Source: Eonycteris spelaea
Lineage: Eukaryota; Chordata; Mammalia; Chiroptera; Pteropodidae
Direction: 5' to 3'
Assembly (NCBI GenBank): GCA_003508835.1
Contig: PUFA01000289.1
Span: 1,054,001 to 1,118,000, forward strand
DNA: 64,000 bases
Each line of letters starts with the position of its first letter. Within the stretch, counting starts at the first letter, position 1. Positions 50,149 through 61,410 of this stretch are shown piece by piece. Made by a program: the position numbers and the translations under genes. The notes below the pieces were generated by a model. It had not been told where the DNA came from. It worked only from the letters and a program-made list of their open reading frames with translations, and did not search any database.

Positions 50149-50218
50149 ACACACACACATGCATGTGTGTGTGCGTGTGCACACGCACGCACGTGTGCAC
50201 ACACGCACGCACACACAC
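50149..50218. repeat. 70-nt perfect purine-pyrimidine alternation (Z-DNA-forming candidate)
   Basis: Every odd position from 50,149 is a purine and every even position a pyrimidine through 50,218. The composition is CA/TG with frequent CG steps. It contains a perfect 24-bp palindrome (50,150-50,173) and a perfect 18-bp palindrome (50,171-50,188). Such tracts favour left-handed DNA and cruciform extrusion. Confidence 0.96.
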
Positions 50219-50759
50219 CAATGGCCAAGCAGAAGTTTTCATTTTGACAAGCAAAAACACAGAAAACTCTCATGTTACTTTTATCACCAGATCATACCCT
50301 AAGGCACTCTGTTCTCTCCAGAGTTTCAACCACTAAAATGTGAGTGAAACAAAGACTATACCATAGCAAGTACTCTAAGAAAATAGCAATTCAGATTTAT
50401 ATCTGAAACAGTTTCCATATGCTTTCAAATCAGCACTGGGATTCAGTATCTGAAGTTATATCATTTGGCAGGAACAATTAACAAAAGAATCTAAGAAAAC
50501 AGCACCAAACTGATCACATTTCAGCATAAGAACAACACTATGTCCCATTTGTTGCCACAATTTGACACCATGGAAAGCTGAATGGATCGTGACAGAAAAC
50601 AAGAGGGTGTAAATAAAACCACACAGTCTAGGTTCTGAATTTGTGGTGATACAAATATCCCCAAATCATCAAACACAATCAACAGCAATACCTGGCATTT
50701 TGTCTCCAAATTAACGAAAAACACCCAGCTCTCACCTTGCACAAACACACACTTCAGTG
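50219..50759. other. Anonymous DNA
   Basis: Nothing recognised. Confidence 0.5.
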
Positions 50760-50960
50760 GTCAGTGACAAATGCAGGCTGCACTTGCAGGCTGGGAGACA
50801 GAGCAGCTGCTCTGTCCTGAGCCGCTTAAAGCACGTTCGAGCCGAGCCGGCTCGGGTCCTACCCTCTGCTGGTTCGCTGCTGTTTCTCCCATGACTCCAT
50901 CACCCAGGAATGGAAACCACTGCTCTCTCTCCAGCACTAGTGGGCTCCCCAGCTACTGAG
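50760..50960. other. Small GC-rich, CpG-bearing patch with a perfect palindrome
   Basis: Several CpGs crowd into 50,821-50,880. A perfect 14-bp palindrome (ccgagccggctcgg) lies at 50,842-50,855. The patch is too short to meet usual CpG-island length. It could be a regulatory element or the remnant of one. A 62-codon plus frame crosses it without recognisable content. Confidence 0.5.
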
Positions 50961-51189
50961 CTCAGGTGAAAAACGCTGAGTACTGCAAGGTCATCACAAG
51001 GTGAACACTGGCAAAAGGGGTATACGGGGAAGAGGAGGGACTGTCAAGGGAAGACCCTAAACTCTAAACATCTCTTCTTTCAAGACATTTTGAACTCCAT
51101 AAATCAGAGCTGTGACATTAGTCAGAGAAGTAAATGTGAGACTCTCTAAATGACCCTGAGCCAATCAGCTAATCCACGGGCTTTCTTTA

Positions 51190-51194
<5 letters not shown>
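50961..51194. other. Anonymous DNA
   Basis: Nothing recognised between the GC patch and the pyrimidine tract. Confidence 0.5.
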
Positions 51195-51263
<69 letters not shown>

Positions 51264-51270
51264 CCTCCCC
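51195..51270. repeat. (TC)33 plus ctccctcccc: 76-nt polypyrimidine tract
   Basis: A perfect TC array at 51,195-51,260 continues into a C-rich pyrimidine stretch, giving uninterrupted pyrimidines for 76 nt. The mirror symmetry makes it a candidate intramolecular triplex (H-DNA). Frames on both strands across it are artefacts. Confidence 0.97.
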
Positions 51271-51949
51271 ACACACTTCCGCATAGCTGTTGTAATTGCC
51301 CAGACATCCTCCTTAAGCCAGGAAGTATTTGCATGCCCTTTCCAGGTAACAAGGCTTAAAGAAAGGTCTTAGAAAATTCAAATCCTTGCCAAAATCAAAA
51401 TAAAGTAATTCTTTTAAAAGCAAAATCATTACTGGTCCATAAACTCTTTCATATTAATGAAGTCTTGCTTTTTGTGCACACAGTAGAATATTCATCCCCT
51501 CCCCCATATTAAAAAGACAGTAAAGATGTATTTATGTCAGATGACTGGAAGAATCGATTAAAATTTCTCATAAAAATTCCTACCATGTTTTTCAAGATTT
51601 GTCTTGACTTTTTCACATTTTAATTTGAAGAGGTCTCAAGAAGATATTTCTTGCCTAAAATATAATCATTCTGTATGTATATTTATAGACAGATACAAAC
51701 ATGTTTCTAAATGTTTCCCTGTGGAGTCTCTCTAGATTCTTATTTCTCTTATTCTGATTTTCCTATTGGAAGTGGGGAAATGACAATTTTTAAGTTTACA
51801 AGTACCTTACAAAATATTATTTCTCCTAGCTGTATATATATGTTTTGCAGGTATACTCTTATTTACTGACGTTTAGACCATGACTTTAACAGGAAATTAT
51901 TCTTAATCTTTAGCCACTTTCTCTCCCCTCCTCCAACCATCACTGTTCA
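51271..51949. other. Anonymous DNA
   Basis: Nothing recognised. Confidence 0.5.
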
Positions 51950-52115
51950 CCAGCCCTGTGACTTGAGCAATTTACCTAACCTCCTGGGTATCAGATTTGC
52001 AATCTATAAGATGGGGATTTGTTATTAGCCTCTGCTTTGACTACCTCCTGGGTTGGTGTGAGGGTGAAATGGGACAACATACACAAGAAAGTGCTTTGTA
52101 AATTGTCGCATGCCA
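51950..52115 (+). mobile_element. MIR SINE
   Basis: The sequence 'ccctgtgacttgagcaatttacctaacctcctgggtatcag', 'atctataagatggggattt' and 'gtgtgagggtgaaatgggacaacatacacaagaaagtgctttgtaaattg' tracks MIR over core and tail. Confidence 0.88.
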
Positions 52116-52699
52116 GAAAAAAAAGTGCTTAACTGCATTTACCTCTCTTTGATTGTCCTAGTTAATACTGGGGCTAGTGAATTACTTTGTGTTTTCCAGG
52201 AGGTCTCCTTATGCTTCACAAAGAAAGTGTTTGTTTCAAGTGGGCTATAAATAGAATTCAAGATTTTACTGAACTGCTATCCTCCTTGTGGCGGATCTTG
52301 ATGGCAGCAAGCACATGGCCAGAGTCAGTTAATTTTGAGCAACATGAACTCTGGCTGGTCTTTGAGGCAGAACCAGACCAGCTGAAACTCTGATAGAAAA
52401 CGCTCACGTGCTTGGCTGGCTTCACAGTTCGCCTGGTGTCCTGCTGCACTCCCGTGTTTCAGGGGGTTCCCCAAGGGGATTAATGAAGGGGAACGGTTGG
52501 GGATGGAATGCCAAGTTCTCTGCTGAGTTAATTCAGTAACAAATGCTTCTGGGCATTCATGCTAATGTTCCTATAATTATCTATGCATTATTTAGAGATT
52601 AGGTTGTTGCAGGTGGGGGTGGGGACCAAGATAAGGGAGACCAGTGGGGAACAGGAAAGGGACTAATAATGTGAGCACCGGTCTCATGAGGACTGTGAG
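52116..52699. other. Anonymous DNA
   Basis: A TATA-like 'ctataaatag' at about 52,244-52,253 has no other promoter or LTR feature around it. Confidence 0.45.
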
Positions 52700-52860
52700 T
52701 TTCATGACTATTATCTCAGTTAATGTAGTAACCCTACGAGGTAGCTGTTATTTCCATTTCATGGATAAGCACGATCAGCCTGTACACTGTTACCACTGAG
52801 TGGTGACACTCAAATTACAGTCAAGGTCAGCATGGCCTAGAGTTCCACACTTGAAGCAAC
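52700..52860 (-). mobile_element. MIR SINE fossil
   Basis: The sequence 'cagttaatgtagtaaccctacgaggtagctgttatttccatttcatgga' is the minus-strand MIR core. The rest is diverged. Confidence 0.65.
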
Positions 52861-53281
52861 TTCGTTAATTTATAACTTTCTCAGAAAGAAGATGGAATAA
52901 AGTTTGGTTTTAAAATATTGGGGATAGGAAAGGCAAGAATGTAATCACCAAGAAAACTTCATGAGGGTATTTGCTAGGCACATTAACTTTTATAAACGGT
53001 GAAGAAATTTTTAGAAAAACATTTTGACTTTTTAAAACAACAAAGTCATTGCAGGATACAGAAAATTAAAAAAAAACAATTTTGTTAATAAGTGCCAATA
53101 ATTGTTTTAAAAAATTTTGTCCTGCTTATCTTCAAATTGAAGAAGTTCAGAGGTTTTTCTCTGTTTTTCAGCATACACCCAATGCATTATTTTATTTTAA
53201 TTTGTTTAAATTACCAGATCCTTAGGAATACTCTAAAGGAACCAAAGTTTTCTCTTACCTTTAAATTTAGCAGAAAAGACA

Positions 53282-53302
53282 TTTTTTTTTTTTTTTTTTT
53301 TA
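53282..53302. repeat. (T)21 homopolymer
   Basis: Twenty-one T residues. Possibly the tail of a minus-strand retroposed fragment to its right, but no family is recognised. Confidence 0.9.
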
Positions 53303-53759
53303 GCTGTAGTTGGGAGTACAGTAGAGGAGTCATAATTTTCAGTCCCCCGGGCCTGAGGATGTTAATAAAATGCCAGGTTCTTTCTACCATTTTTATTGGA
53401 AAGCTACAGGCAGTCTGAACTGCAGCCCACTGTGGCATATGTTTCTGTTCTCCCCTTTGTAAGTGGCATTCCCAGCTGTAAGAAAAACCTTGAAATTGTA
53501 TCTGCTAGCTAGCAGTCCAATTCATACTAAATCCTCTGTTTCTGTCTTAAATCTCCTTTATTCCATTTTTTGCAATCTTTTCTGAGAATGTCACTGTCTG
53601 ATGTAGAGAGTGCCTCTAATGTACAGAGGCAGCAAGAGAATTAAAATCTTAAATCAAGCTACAATCAGAGACTGCAATATGCTGATCAGCTCTGCAGCCA
53701 GGCCAGGACACCACAGAACACAGGAAGATTTCTGCTGGGATTGCTAACAACGCATTCCC
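53303..53759. other. Anonymous DNA
   Basis: Nothing recognised. Confidence 0.5.
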
Positions 53760-54250
53760 CACACCTGTGAGGGGGAAACAGGAAAAACAGAGCCTTTACA
53801 CAAAATAATCAATCATTCCCTATGGCAAAAACCATAGGGAACCCATGGATGAAAGGCTGGGAACTACCAGCAGGCCTTTCATGCGAGATATTCTTACCCT
53901 TTCAGGCTAGTACTCTTCCCCTTCCTCTTCCCCTTCCTCAGCGTATGGTCATATCAAAGGAAATCGGTAAACAAAGTCTTTAAATTGTATCACAAAGGAA
54001 CTAAACAACATATATAAACTGAATTCCCCAAACACTCAGGGTCCCTCTTATTCCCCTAACTCTTCACTGTCCTCTCCCCTCTCCCCTCCTCTCTCCTCTC
54101 TCTGTCCTGGTCTCTCTTAGGTTCTCATCCTCCTGCGAGGACACTATACTCTGTGGACTGTTACCTCTTCTCCAGTAAACTTTCCTTTTGACTCTGACTT
54201 TGACATGTGTGTTGAATTCCTTCTACACTCTCTACCAGAGGACCCTCTTC
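53760..54250 (+). mobile_element. Probable ERV1-class solo LTR
   Basis: A promoter-terminator arrangement typical of an LTR is visible. A TATA box (tatataaa) lies at 54,011-54,018, followed by a CT-rich R region with 'ctctctctgtcctggtctctc'. A polyadenylation-like signal AGTAAA lies at 54,174-54,179, and 'ctttccttttgactctgac' follows it. The left boundary may be at TGTGAGGGGGAAAC (about 53,764). The right boundary is uncertain, and LTR sequence may extend to about 54,320. No flanking duplication was confirmed, and no internal retroviral sequence is seen. Confidence 0.55.
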
Positions 54251-54865
54251 TCTCAGAGCAGGGCTTGGTTTCATACTCCTCCACCTGGGGAAATCTGCCC
54301 TGTCCTGCATCACCTCTGCTTTTAATACTCCCATCTGCAAAGTGCACCATCCAAAATTCCTTCATAAAACCAGCTTTCTCTTCCTCCGTACATTTAGCCT
54401 TAGAGAGAAAACTATAAATTTGGAAGTCTTGCAGATAGAATCAGTTTGTTTCAGATATTTTTATTCAAGATAAAAAATATAACTGGACCACTAAGTCAGT
54501 AATAAGTCGAAATAAATAGTGAGAATAAATGCAGATACTTTAATCTCAATTTTTCAAATTACATTGTGAATGAAAAAAACCAAAACAGCATCCTAAACAA
54601 TCGATCAACCTTCATAAAAGGTATGGGGCCTTCAGCTGTTTGCTGTATAATTTATTGCTATTTTTTTGTTTAGAATATGCATTTTGACACTACAACCCAC
54701 TAGTGGCATCATATTTAACTAAAGAGAAAGTAACTTAAAAAAAGTTGATATGTTGTGAAGCCTGTAATGACATACATAACATATGTCAAAGTGAAGAGGA
54801 TGCTTTTTCTCATTCCCGGTTCCATTTTGTTTCTGAATAAAGGGAAAAAATTGACCATAGGCAGA
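54251..54865. other. Anonymous DNA
   Basis: Nothing further recognised. Overlapping frames on both strands (54,144-54,417) are LTR-derived artefacts. Confidence 0.45.
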
Positions 54866-54910
54866 AATATATATATATAATTTAAATATATAAATATATA
54901 TATATTTAAA
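54866..54910. repeat. AT-only low-complexity tract
   Basis: About 45 nt of almost pure alternating A/T with short TTTAAA breaks, likely easily unwound. Confidence 0.9.
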
Positions 54911-56280
54911 AAGTTAGAAACTATTGCAGTAAGCTTTCAATTCTCTCTTTTAGAAATAATAAAAACAAAAACATAGTTTTTGGGACTTCAAATTATTATT
55001 ATGTCCCATTCAGATTTGTTGTTTTTTCAATACTATAGTAGTGTGGAATGTAATTCTACAGCAGAAAATAAGAGCACACTGCCTCCTCCCTTTCTTGGTC
55101 TCAGAGCTTTCATTTCTTCTGTTGGATTTTGAGATCCTCATTTTAGAAATATGCTTGAAGAGAAACTTGCATTGAAGTTTAAATGTAGGAAGAAGAAAGC
55201 ATGTGCAAGCATGGGTTAATATTAGTGATCAGGGAAGAAATAAGATGTTTTGGTTTCTACTTGGTTCTTGCTATCTTGCCCATGGGTGACAGCTTCATGC
55301 TATCTCCTAGTGGCAGTGTCTACATTCACACGGACATTCAAGGGAGTCTGGCCCGAAGTCCTTTGAATCTTCTCACTTAGGATAGAACTGGGTTCATGGA
55401 TGAATAGGACAAATGTGTTTCTAGTTTGCAATCTAATGAGAAAAAGTATTTTTCTAACCCATTTTTCCTTGCCACTCCCTTCAATTTGATTCCTTTTCTT
55501 AGGCCTTAGAAACTACTCCACATGATAATATTTGTTAGCCATGAATTGCAAATACTGTTAAAATATTGAAGGTCATTTAGGGAAAAACTTAAAGATTAAT
55601 CTGAAATGAGTAAGCTTTTATCTTTTTAGCCATTTTGTGTGGATGATTAAGATGTATATGAAGCCTTTATATAGTTAAAATCAGGAAACTGAATGTTTCA
55701 TGAGTAGTCAAAATTTACTGTATTTTAAAACATATTTTTGTTTTTACAGGATGGTAATTTTTTTTCTGGATGCAAAAAGATCTATTAATTCCTTTTCTAC
55801 TCTCAAATTTGAAGAACCACTGTTCTGGTTTTACCAAGACTTTCCTAAATACAGTCAAGTGGTTTAGGAGTATAAATAAAGGGGAAACAAACATAAATAT
55901 CATTCCTTTGTGAACACGGGAAATTATTTGGGGGGTACTTAAGGTTATTTTAAAATATATATGTCAGGACAACTGAAGATATTTGAAATTTTTGTAAAAA
56001 TACAGTCTTATGGTATAATTGTCACCCCTTAGAGGATAACTGTCTTACAGAATAATTGCCTAGCATGACAGGACATCGTAGTCAAGTAAGCTGCAGAGAG
56101 GGCTCTCAGCTACTTGGCAGCCTAAGTCTGTGATTACTGCCTCAGTGGCTGTTTAAATGGAGGCTGTCAGTGGAAACTTCTTCCAGAGGCCTGGGACACA
56201 CGGGAACATGGGCTCTCTTTTCTACCAAGTGGATCCTTGAGGTTAAAACCTCTAAAAGCTTTAGTGCCGGTGCCCCAATG
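54911..56280. other. Anonymous AT-rich DNA
   Basis: About 1.4 kb without a recognised feature. Confidence 0.5.
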
Positions 56281-56284
56281 TGTC

Positions 56285-56570
56285 TTAATTAAATTAAGAC
56301 ATATCTATATGCCATGGTACAATCACGATTGAAATATAGAGCACCGTGTTAAGTATTTTTAAGACACTTAACAGTATATTTACTGAGTAAAGCATATTAG
56401 AAAATAGTATATGCAATGTTACCTGAATTTTGTAATACTTAAAATAGTATAGAAAAATGTGCATTATAACATTAATAGTTTTTATCTCTAGGTAGTGAGA
56501 TTATAGCAATTTAATTTTCTTCTTGATCTTTTTCCATTTTCTAAATGTTCTGTAATGACCATTACTGCAT
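56285..56570 (+). mobile_element. L1M-type LINE 3' end
   Basis: The terminal text 'aatagtttttatctctaggtagtgagattatagc', 'aattttcttcttgatctttttccattttctaaatg' and 'ctgtaatgaccattactgcatg' matches the 3' UTR terminus of old L1M elements. Upstream, 'gccatggtacaatcacgattgaaat' is consistent with the ORF2 end region. The tail has become the adjoining GAAA array. Confidence 0.75.
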
Positions 56571-56587
56571 GAAGAAAAAGAAAGAAA

Positions 56588-56651
<64 letters not shown>

Positions 56652-56706
56652 GGAAGGATGGAAGAGGGGAGAGAGAGAGAGCGAGAGAGAGAGAAGGAAG
56701 GAAAAG
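56571..56706. repeat. (GAAA)n / (GA)n purine tract
   Basis: Uninterrupted purines occupy 56,571-56,658, mostly GAAA units. After single pyrimidine breaks at 56,659 and 56,682, further GA- and GGAA-rich DNA follows. It begins at the poly(A) position of the L1M 3' end, so it probably grew from that tail. Confidence 0.95.
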
Positions 56707-58263
56707 TAAGTAAACAAATGAAGAACGACCAGTAACTCCATTTTAGGATGTTTGGGAGTCATTTTTTAAAATAACAGTTCTTGACAAAGCTAATTCACCA
56801 TTCTTATAATCTCTGCAAGTGGAAAACTTCAGTCTTTAGATTTGTTATTACCATTACCCTCATGATCTGCCTTAAAAATATTCATGGGTACACATAAAAA
56901 ACTGAGATGCTGCAGTGTTACAAGGAAAATACAGAGTAGATGGCTTCATTGATTTTTAAAATAGGAAAAAAGATTGATAGGAGAAATGACAGATATGTGT
57001 CTGTGTGTGTATTTAAACTCAGAGAGAGAATATAGTACAAATATAAACAGCACGATATAGATTCATGAATATATAATCATAGTTTTGGGGTGATTACTTA
57101 TTTCTGAAGGGGGAAGGGTAAACTAACAGTATATTTATGACCAAGAAAAGCTATCGTCTTCTAAAAATGATCTAGCTTTAGTATACATTTCAGAGCTCTT
57201 TTCTGTAATGGCAATACTAATTAATTTCTTTCGAGGTGAGCAGAGTGTCTAGAGGAGAGGCTGCATTGCTGATATATTTTTGTTTGTGTTCCATATATCT
57301 TTCTGACCTAACTAGGAGCCACCTGGTAGAGAACTCGGGATTTTAAGAAAATAAACAAACGTCATCTTGTTAATTAAATAGCAGACTTAGGTCTTCAATG
57401 TATATATTTCTTGGGAACGGAAGTGTTGAGGACAAAAATCATGAAGCTGGTTAAGAAAATTTGGACTAGTCCTAAAATTCATCCACCTGCTAATGTTTCA
57501 TTTGTTTCTTTGCTGAAATAACATTTGAGGAATTGAAGAAATAGCAAGACCAAATCCATAAATTGAACACTTTACTCTTCAATAATTAAGTTAAAGCCAT
57601 ATGCTTTCCTTTTTAAATTGAAATAAATTTTTCTAACATGCTTATATGGAGACAAAGTTTCATTAGCTGAGCAGGGCTATATCTCGGGGGAATGGGTTTT
57701 GTTCTTGAAACAGTCAACAAAAACGACATTGAGAGCTCACTATGCTTTTTAGATATTATTCAGCTAGAGGCTCAAAAATATAAAAGTGTGACATTTTTAA
57801 AACATTTATCTCCAGTAAAATCTAAGAAAAACAGTAAATCAAATTTTTACTTACATTTTGTTTGGACTGCAACTAAACAAATGCAGTGTTTGTATTATTC
57901 TTATCCTTTAGTTGCACTACTGTTAGAATTCCAATTATTGTTGGAAGCTAAAGTTTGAATATACTTATTTTTTAATGAAATAAGATAATATAATTTATTA
58001 AATTTCACTTTGGTTTATTAAAAAAGCAATTGGAAAACTCAGAATTTATGCAATCGTGTAGAAATAATAGTAAAAGATCTGTTTGATGGATTCTATTCTA
58101 TCATGAAAAAAGAATATACTTTAGTTTATTTAAGAGGAATAACCACACTACATCCCTGTTTAAAATTTGATAACTTACTATTAGGACACATTTCTGTTTA
58201 AATTTCATTATCTTAATATTAAAGAAAATGATATCTACATCCTTCTCACCTGTACAGTGTTTG
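56707..58263. other. Anonymous AT-rich DNA
   Basis: About 1.5 kb. An 88-codon plus frame at 57,692-57,958 has no recognised domain. Confidence 0.5.
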
Positions 58264-58288
58264 TATCTATCTATCATCTATCTATCTA
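58264..58288. repeat. (TATC)n microsatellite
   Basis: A short TATC array with one interruption. Confidence 0.9.
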
Positions 58289-58487
58289 CAAACATACATA
58301 TAGATATGTATTCCAATCTTTATCCATGTGTAGTGTTATATGGTTATAGTCAGAGTTTACATATATATTTTTTATTTACTATTTCCACTTTGAATATCTT
58401 ATATACATTTTCCTTCTATCATCAAATAAGATACTGTAAAAACATTTTGTAAGTTGTAAAATATATGAATAAAATCATTATTATATT

Positions 58488-58700
58488 TGTTATTTTCAAA
58501 GCCTGCATAATATTCTTTTGAATTAATATAGTTTAGCTTATTTAGTCATTCCTCTAGTGTTGGGTACAAACTTTGTTTCCAATTTCTCTAGTAAAATTAC
58601 ACTGTTAAACTTCTAAGAATATATTTGCTTTTCTGTAAGTTTCTTTTTTTCAAAGTCTCTTAGAATAAATTTTCGGGAAAAAAAATCTCTGTCAGAAAGT
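58488..58700 (-). mobile_element. Old L1 ORF2/3' fragment
   Basis: The sequence 'cataatattcttttgaattaatatagtttagcttatttagtcattcctctagtgttgggtac', then 'tttccaatttctctagtaaaattacactgtt' and 'ttctgtaagtttc', is the reverse complement of the degenerate L1M 'ggaatattatgcagcc...aacaacc' region. Confidence 0.6.
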
Positions 58701-59664
58701 CTGTTCTAATCAGGAGCTTGTTTTTAGATGGCAAAATTTTGGCATACATCAGTTTTAAAGCATCTCTTTATGGAATGGAGGGTGAGTGAATAAGTACATT
58801 TATAATTATTTGTTATACGTTATGTTGGATATTTTAATCCATATGCCAGTTTTCTGTTACGTTGATCCAGGTTGTGCAAATTTTGTAACTATGCTTATTA
58901 TTATCCCTAGACCAAGGATGAATAATAAATGTCTTATCTAAATAAAACATTAAGTATAGTTGATGATGATCTCATAGGTTTCATTTACACATGACAAGTT
59001 CTAAATGACTATTTATACATTCTGTTCACCAAAATATATATGTCACCCAGAGAACTCATTGTGCTTTTTATTTGATAAATTCCATGTATAGATCCTTTGA
59101 AGGTTTCAAAGTACATTTTGTAGTATTCAAAAAATTATTAAAATTAATTTTAGAAGAGAACAGTCAGTGTTTCCATGTTAAATTGATGTCACTTATTCAC
59201 CAAAAGAGGTATGCTTAAAATTATTCACATTTTACATTTTACAGTTTTAATAGTGATTTTAAAATTGGTATTTTGATCCTCTTTCAATTTGTTCATGTAA
59301 TTTCCAGATTATTTAAACTAGAAAAAATAGAGTACATTATAACAGCGAAAACAAATTTGTAGTCACAAGTAAGCTTACTTTCATAAACTAAACATACTTC
59401 AACTATGTCAACAAAGCCCTTTTAAGGAATTATACTCAACAAAAAAGCAAAATTTTCTTTCTATGTCTATAATACAACATGTCAAAGGACCTAATATCTG
59501 CATAAGCAGAAGAATTTTCTTAACAGTATAATTTTGCACTACTATATTTTTCTTATTTACTTTTCTTTTTCTACCATTGTAAATTTTCACAATGGGAATC
59601 AGAAAAATAAGAAAAATCTAAGTAACACCAAGAATCAGCAGCCAATGGAGAGGTGTTCCTGTTT
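58701..59664. other. Anonymous AT-rich DNA
   Basis: Nothing recognised. Confidence 0.5.
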
Positions 59665-59800
59665 GGGAAGAGAACTGGAATGGGCATCTGGTGGCTCTGC
59701 CACTTACCAACTGAGCAACCCTGGGCAAATCACTTCCCTTCCCTAGGTCGATTTCCTTACCTGTCAAATGAGATGTCAGTCAGACATTGGATATTGAAAT
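59665..59800 (+). mobile_element. MIR SINE
   Basis: The sequence 'ggtggctctgccacttaccaactgagcaaccctgggcaaatcacttccctt' and 'gatttccttacctgtcaaatgagatg' is a clear MIR core, truncated at the right. Confidence 0.88.
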
Positions 59801-61289
59801 GATATGTAAACTGAGAATTTAAAGACTTGTCATTATATGATAATCTGTTCTAAATTTTATGCATTTGGTGTTAATCAATTGTTTTCATTAATTAAAAAAT
59901 GAACTCTGTGGCTTTTACTGCTAGTCAAGCATAAATAATAACACAATATAAAGACATATTACCATCATTAAATACTGATAAAGGAATGATGCAGAAAAAA
60001 TGAGTTCATAAGCATTTTCATATAGCTTTGCAGCTGCACAACTTTTCAAACAGGCTAAATAGTGGTTCTCAAAATTTCTTCTGATAAATACTGCTCTCCA
60101 CAAGTCCCATGACATTTCCCATTAAAACAACAACAAAAAAGAAACTATATAATGGCAGACAATCTGTTGTGAAGAGGATTATTTTGACATCTTGAGAGAG
60201 GGGGGAAGGCTAGGAATGAACAAGTGAGCATAAGCAATAGTGGAGGTCATAAACACCTCTACCTACTACAAAGGATAAATAAATGTTTTTAACTGGCTGC
60301 AGAGAGGAAGACAAACAGAAGAGACATTACTTAAAACTAGGTTTCACTTTCTTATTAAAGTTCTGAATGTTATGGGCAGTAATGTCAGAAGCAGAGGGAT
60401 GCGTTTAAAGGGATCTGCCAGCACCCAGTTGAGGTCCTTTTGATGATAAAACCAATCACCCCCAATGCCTGTGGTCTTGAATGTTTCTTTTCTGATTTAT
60501 ATGGTTCCAAGTTAGGCTAAAATGGACAAGAGAATAAAAAGAGCCCATGCGACATCTTGTTTCTTCATCATCTTTCTGGGGAATAAGAATTATGGAGGAA
60601 TGACTTAGTGAGTATAATTATTTTAATTTTACAGATAAGAAAAATAAAGCTTAAGAAATTCAGTATCACTCTTATCACCATATCAATTATCATCCAGTAA
60701 GTGGTCAATAAAGTAATATATTTTTAGATCTGGTCCAAAGAGGCTTAGTGATTTGAATTTTAATAGCTAATATTATGAGAAAATAAGATATAAATCATGC
60801 TACCTAAGAATTTGGTCAAAACAAAGCAATTAGCCAACTGGGACAGATCCCAACCTAGACCCCTGGTTCTGGGGTACAAAGCCACAGTTTTGTATTAAAT
60901 ACTTCAGTAAAACTCTTCACATTAAAAAGATTATCTTCACTGCACTGTATATACCTGGTTTTAACATGATCAGATATGAAATCCTCAATCCTAATAAAAT
61001 GAATTATGTGAGGAAATTGCACTTTCCACCTAAACAGTTCAAGAAGTTTTCCACATCTACATTTTGTCTTCTAATTTGAATCCAGCATTTACTTCTCATT
61101 TAAGGATATGAGAAGAATCTTAATCACAACCCTGTCACCTCCCTAGCTCCCATGAGGTGTGATGCGCCCTCAGGAGCCCAGAGAATGTGAAAAGAGAAAG
61201 AAAAACATATATAAGACACCTATCAAGCAAGAATTGTTTAACTGTTTTGGCAACTTTCACTTTGAAGAATTAGACAATAACTCATAGAT
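59801..61289. other. Anonymous AT-rich DNA
   Basis: About 1.5 kb. A minus-strand MIR-like scrap may lie at 60,625-60,700 ('ttttacagataagaaaaataaagc'). No gene is recognised. Confidence 0.45.
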
Positions 61290-61410
61290 ATGAAAAAGAC
61301 TTTAGGTATTTTACAACAGAAGGCACTAACATCCTCAGGTAAAAATTCCCTTGCCCAAAGTCACATAGATAGGAGCATTTGAGTCAGGACTAGAAAACAA
61401 TAAAATTTTC
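61290..61410 (-). mobile_element. MIR SINE fossil
   Basis: The sequence 'ttttacaacagaaggcactaac' followed by 'ttgcccaaagtcacatagataggagc...gtcaggactagaa' is the minus-strand MIR core. Confidence 0.62.

Noticed and set aside
50054..50302. Two overlapping plus-strand frames across the CA/TG tract
   Set aside because: Their His/Thr/Cys-rich stretches come from the alternating repeat. They overlap in different frames and have no domain.
51146..51359. Frames on both strands with Leu-Ser or Arg-Glu repeats
   Set aside because: These are direct translations of the (TC)n array. Simple repeats stay open in several frames.
52230..52270. TATA-like 'ctataaatag' as a promoter
   Set aside because: No CpG enrichment, initiator, LTR ends or downstream exon. 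Such words are common in AT-rich DNA.
53092..53418. 108-codon plus-strand frame, the longest in the window
   Set aside because: It spans a T21 run giving a poly-Phe stretch, overlaps a minus-strand frame, and shows no domain.
56562..56762. Minus-strand frame rich in Ser/Leu/Phe
   Set aside because: It is a translation of the (GAAA)n/(GA)n tract, not a membrane protein.
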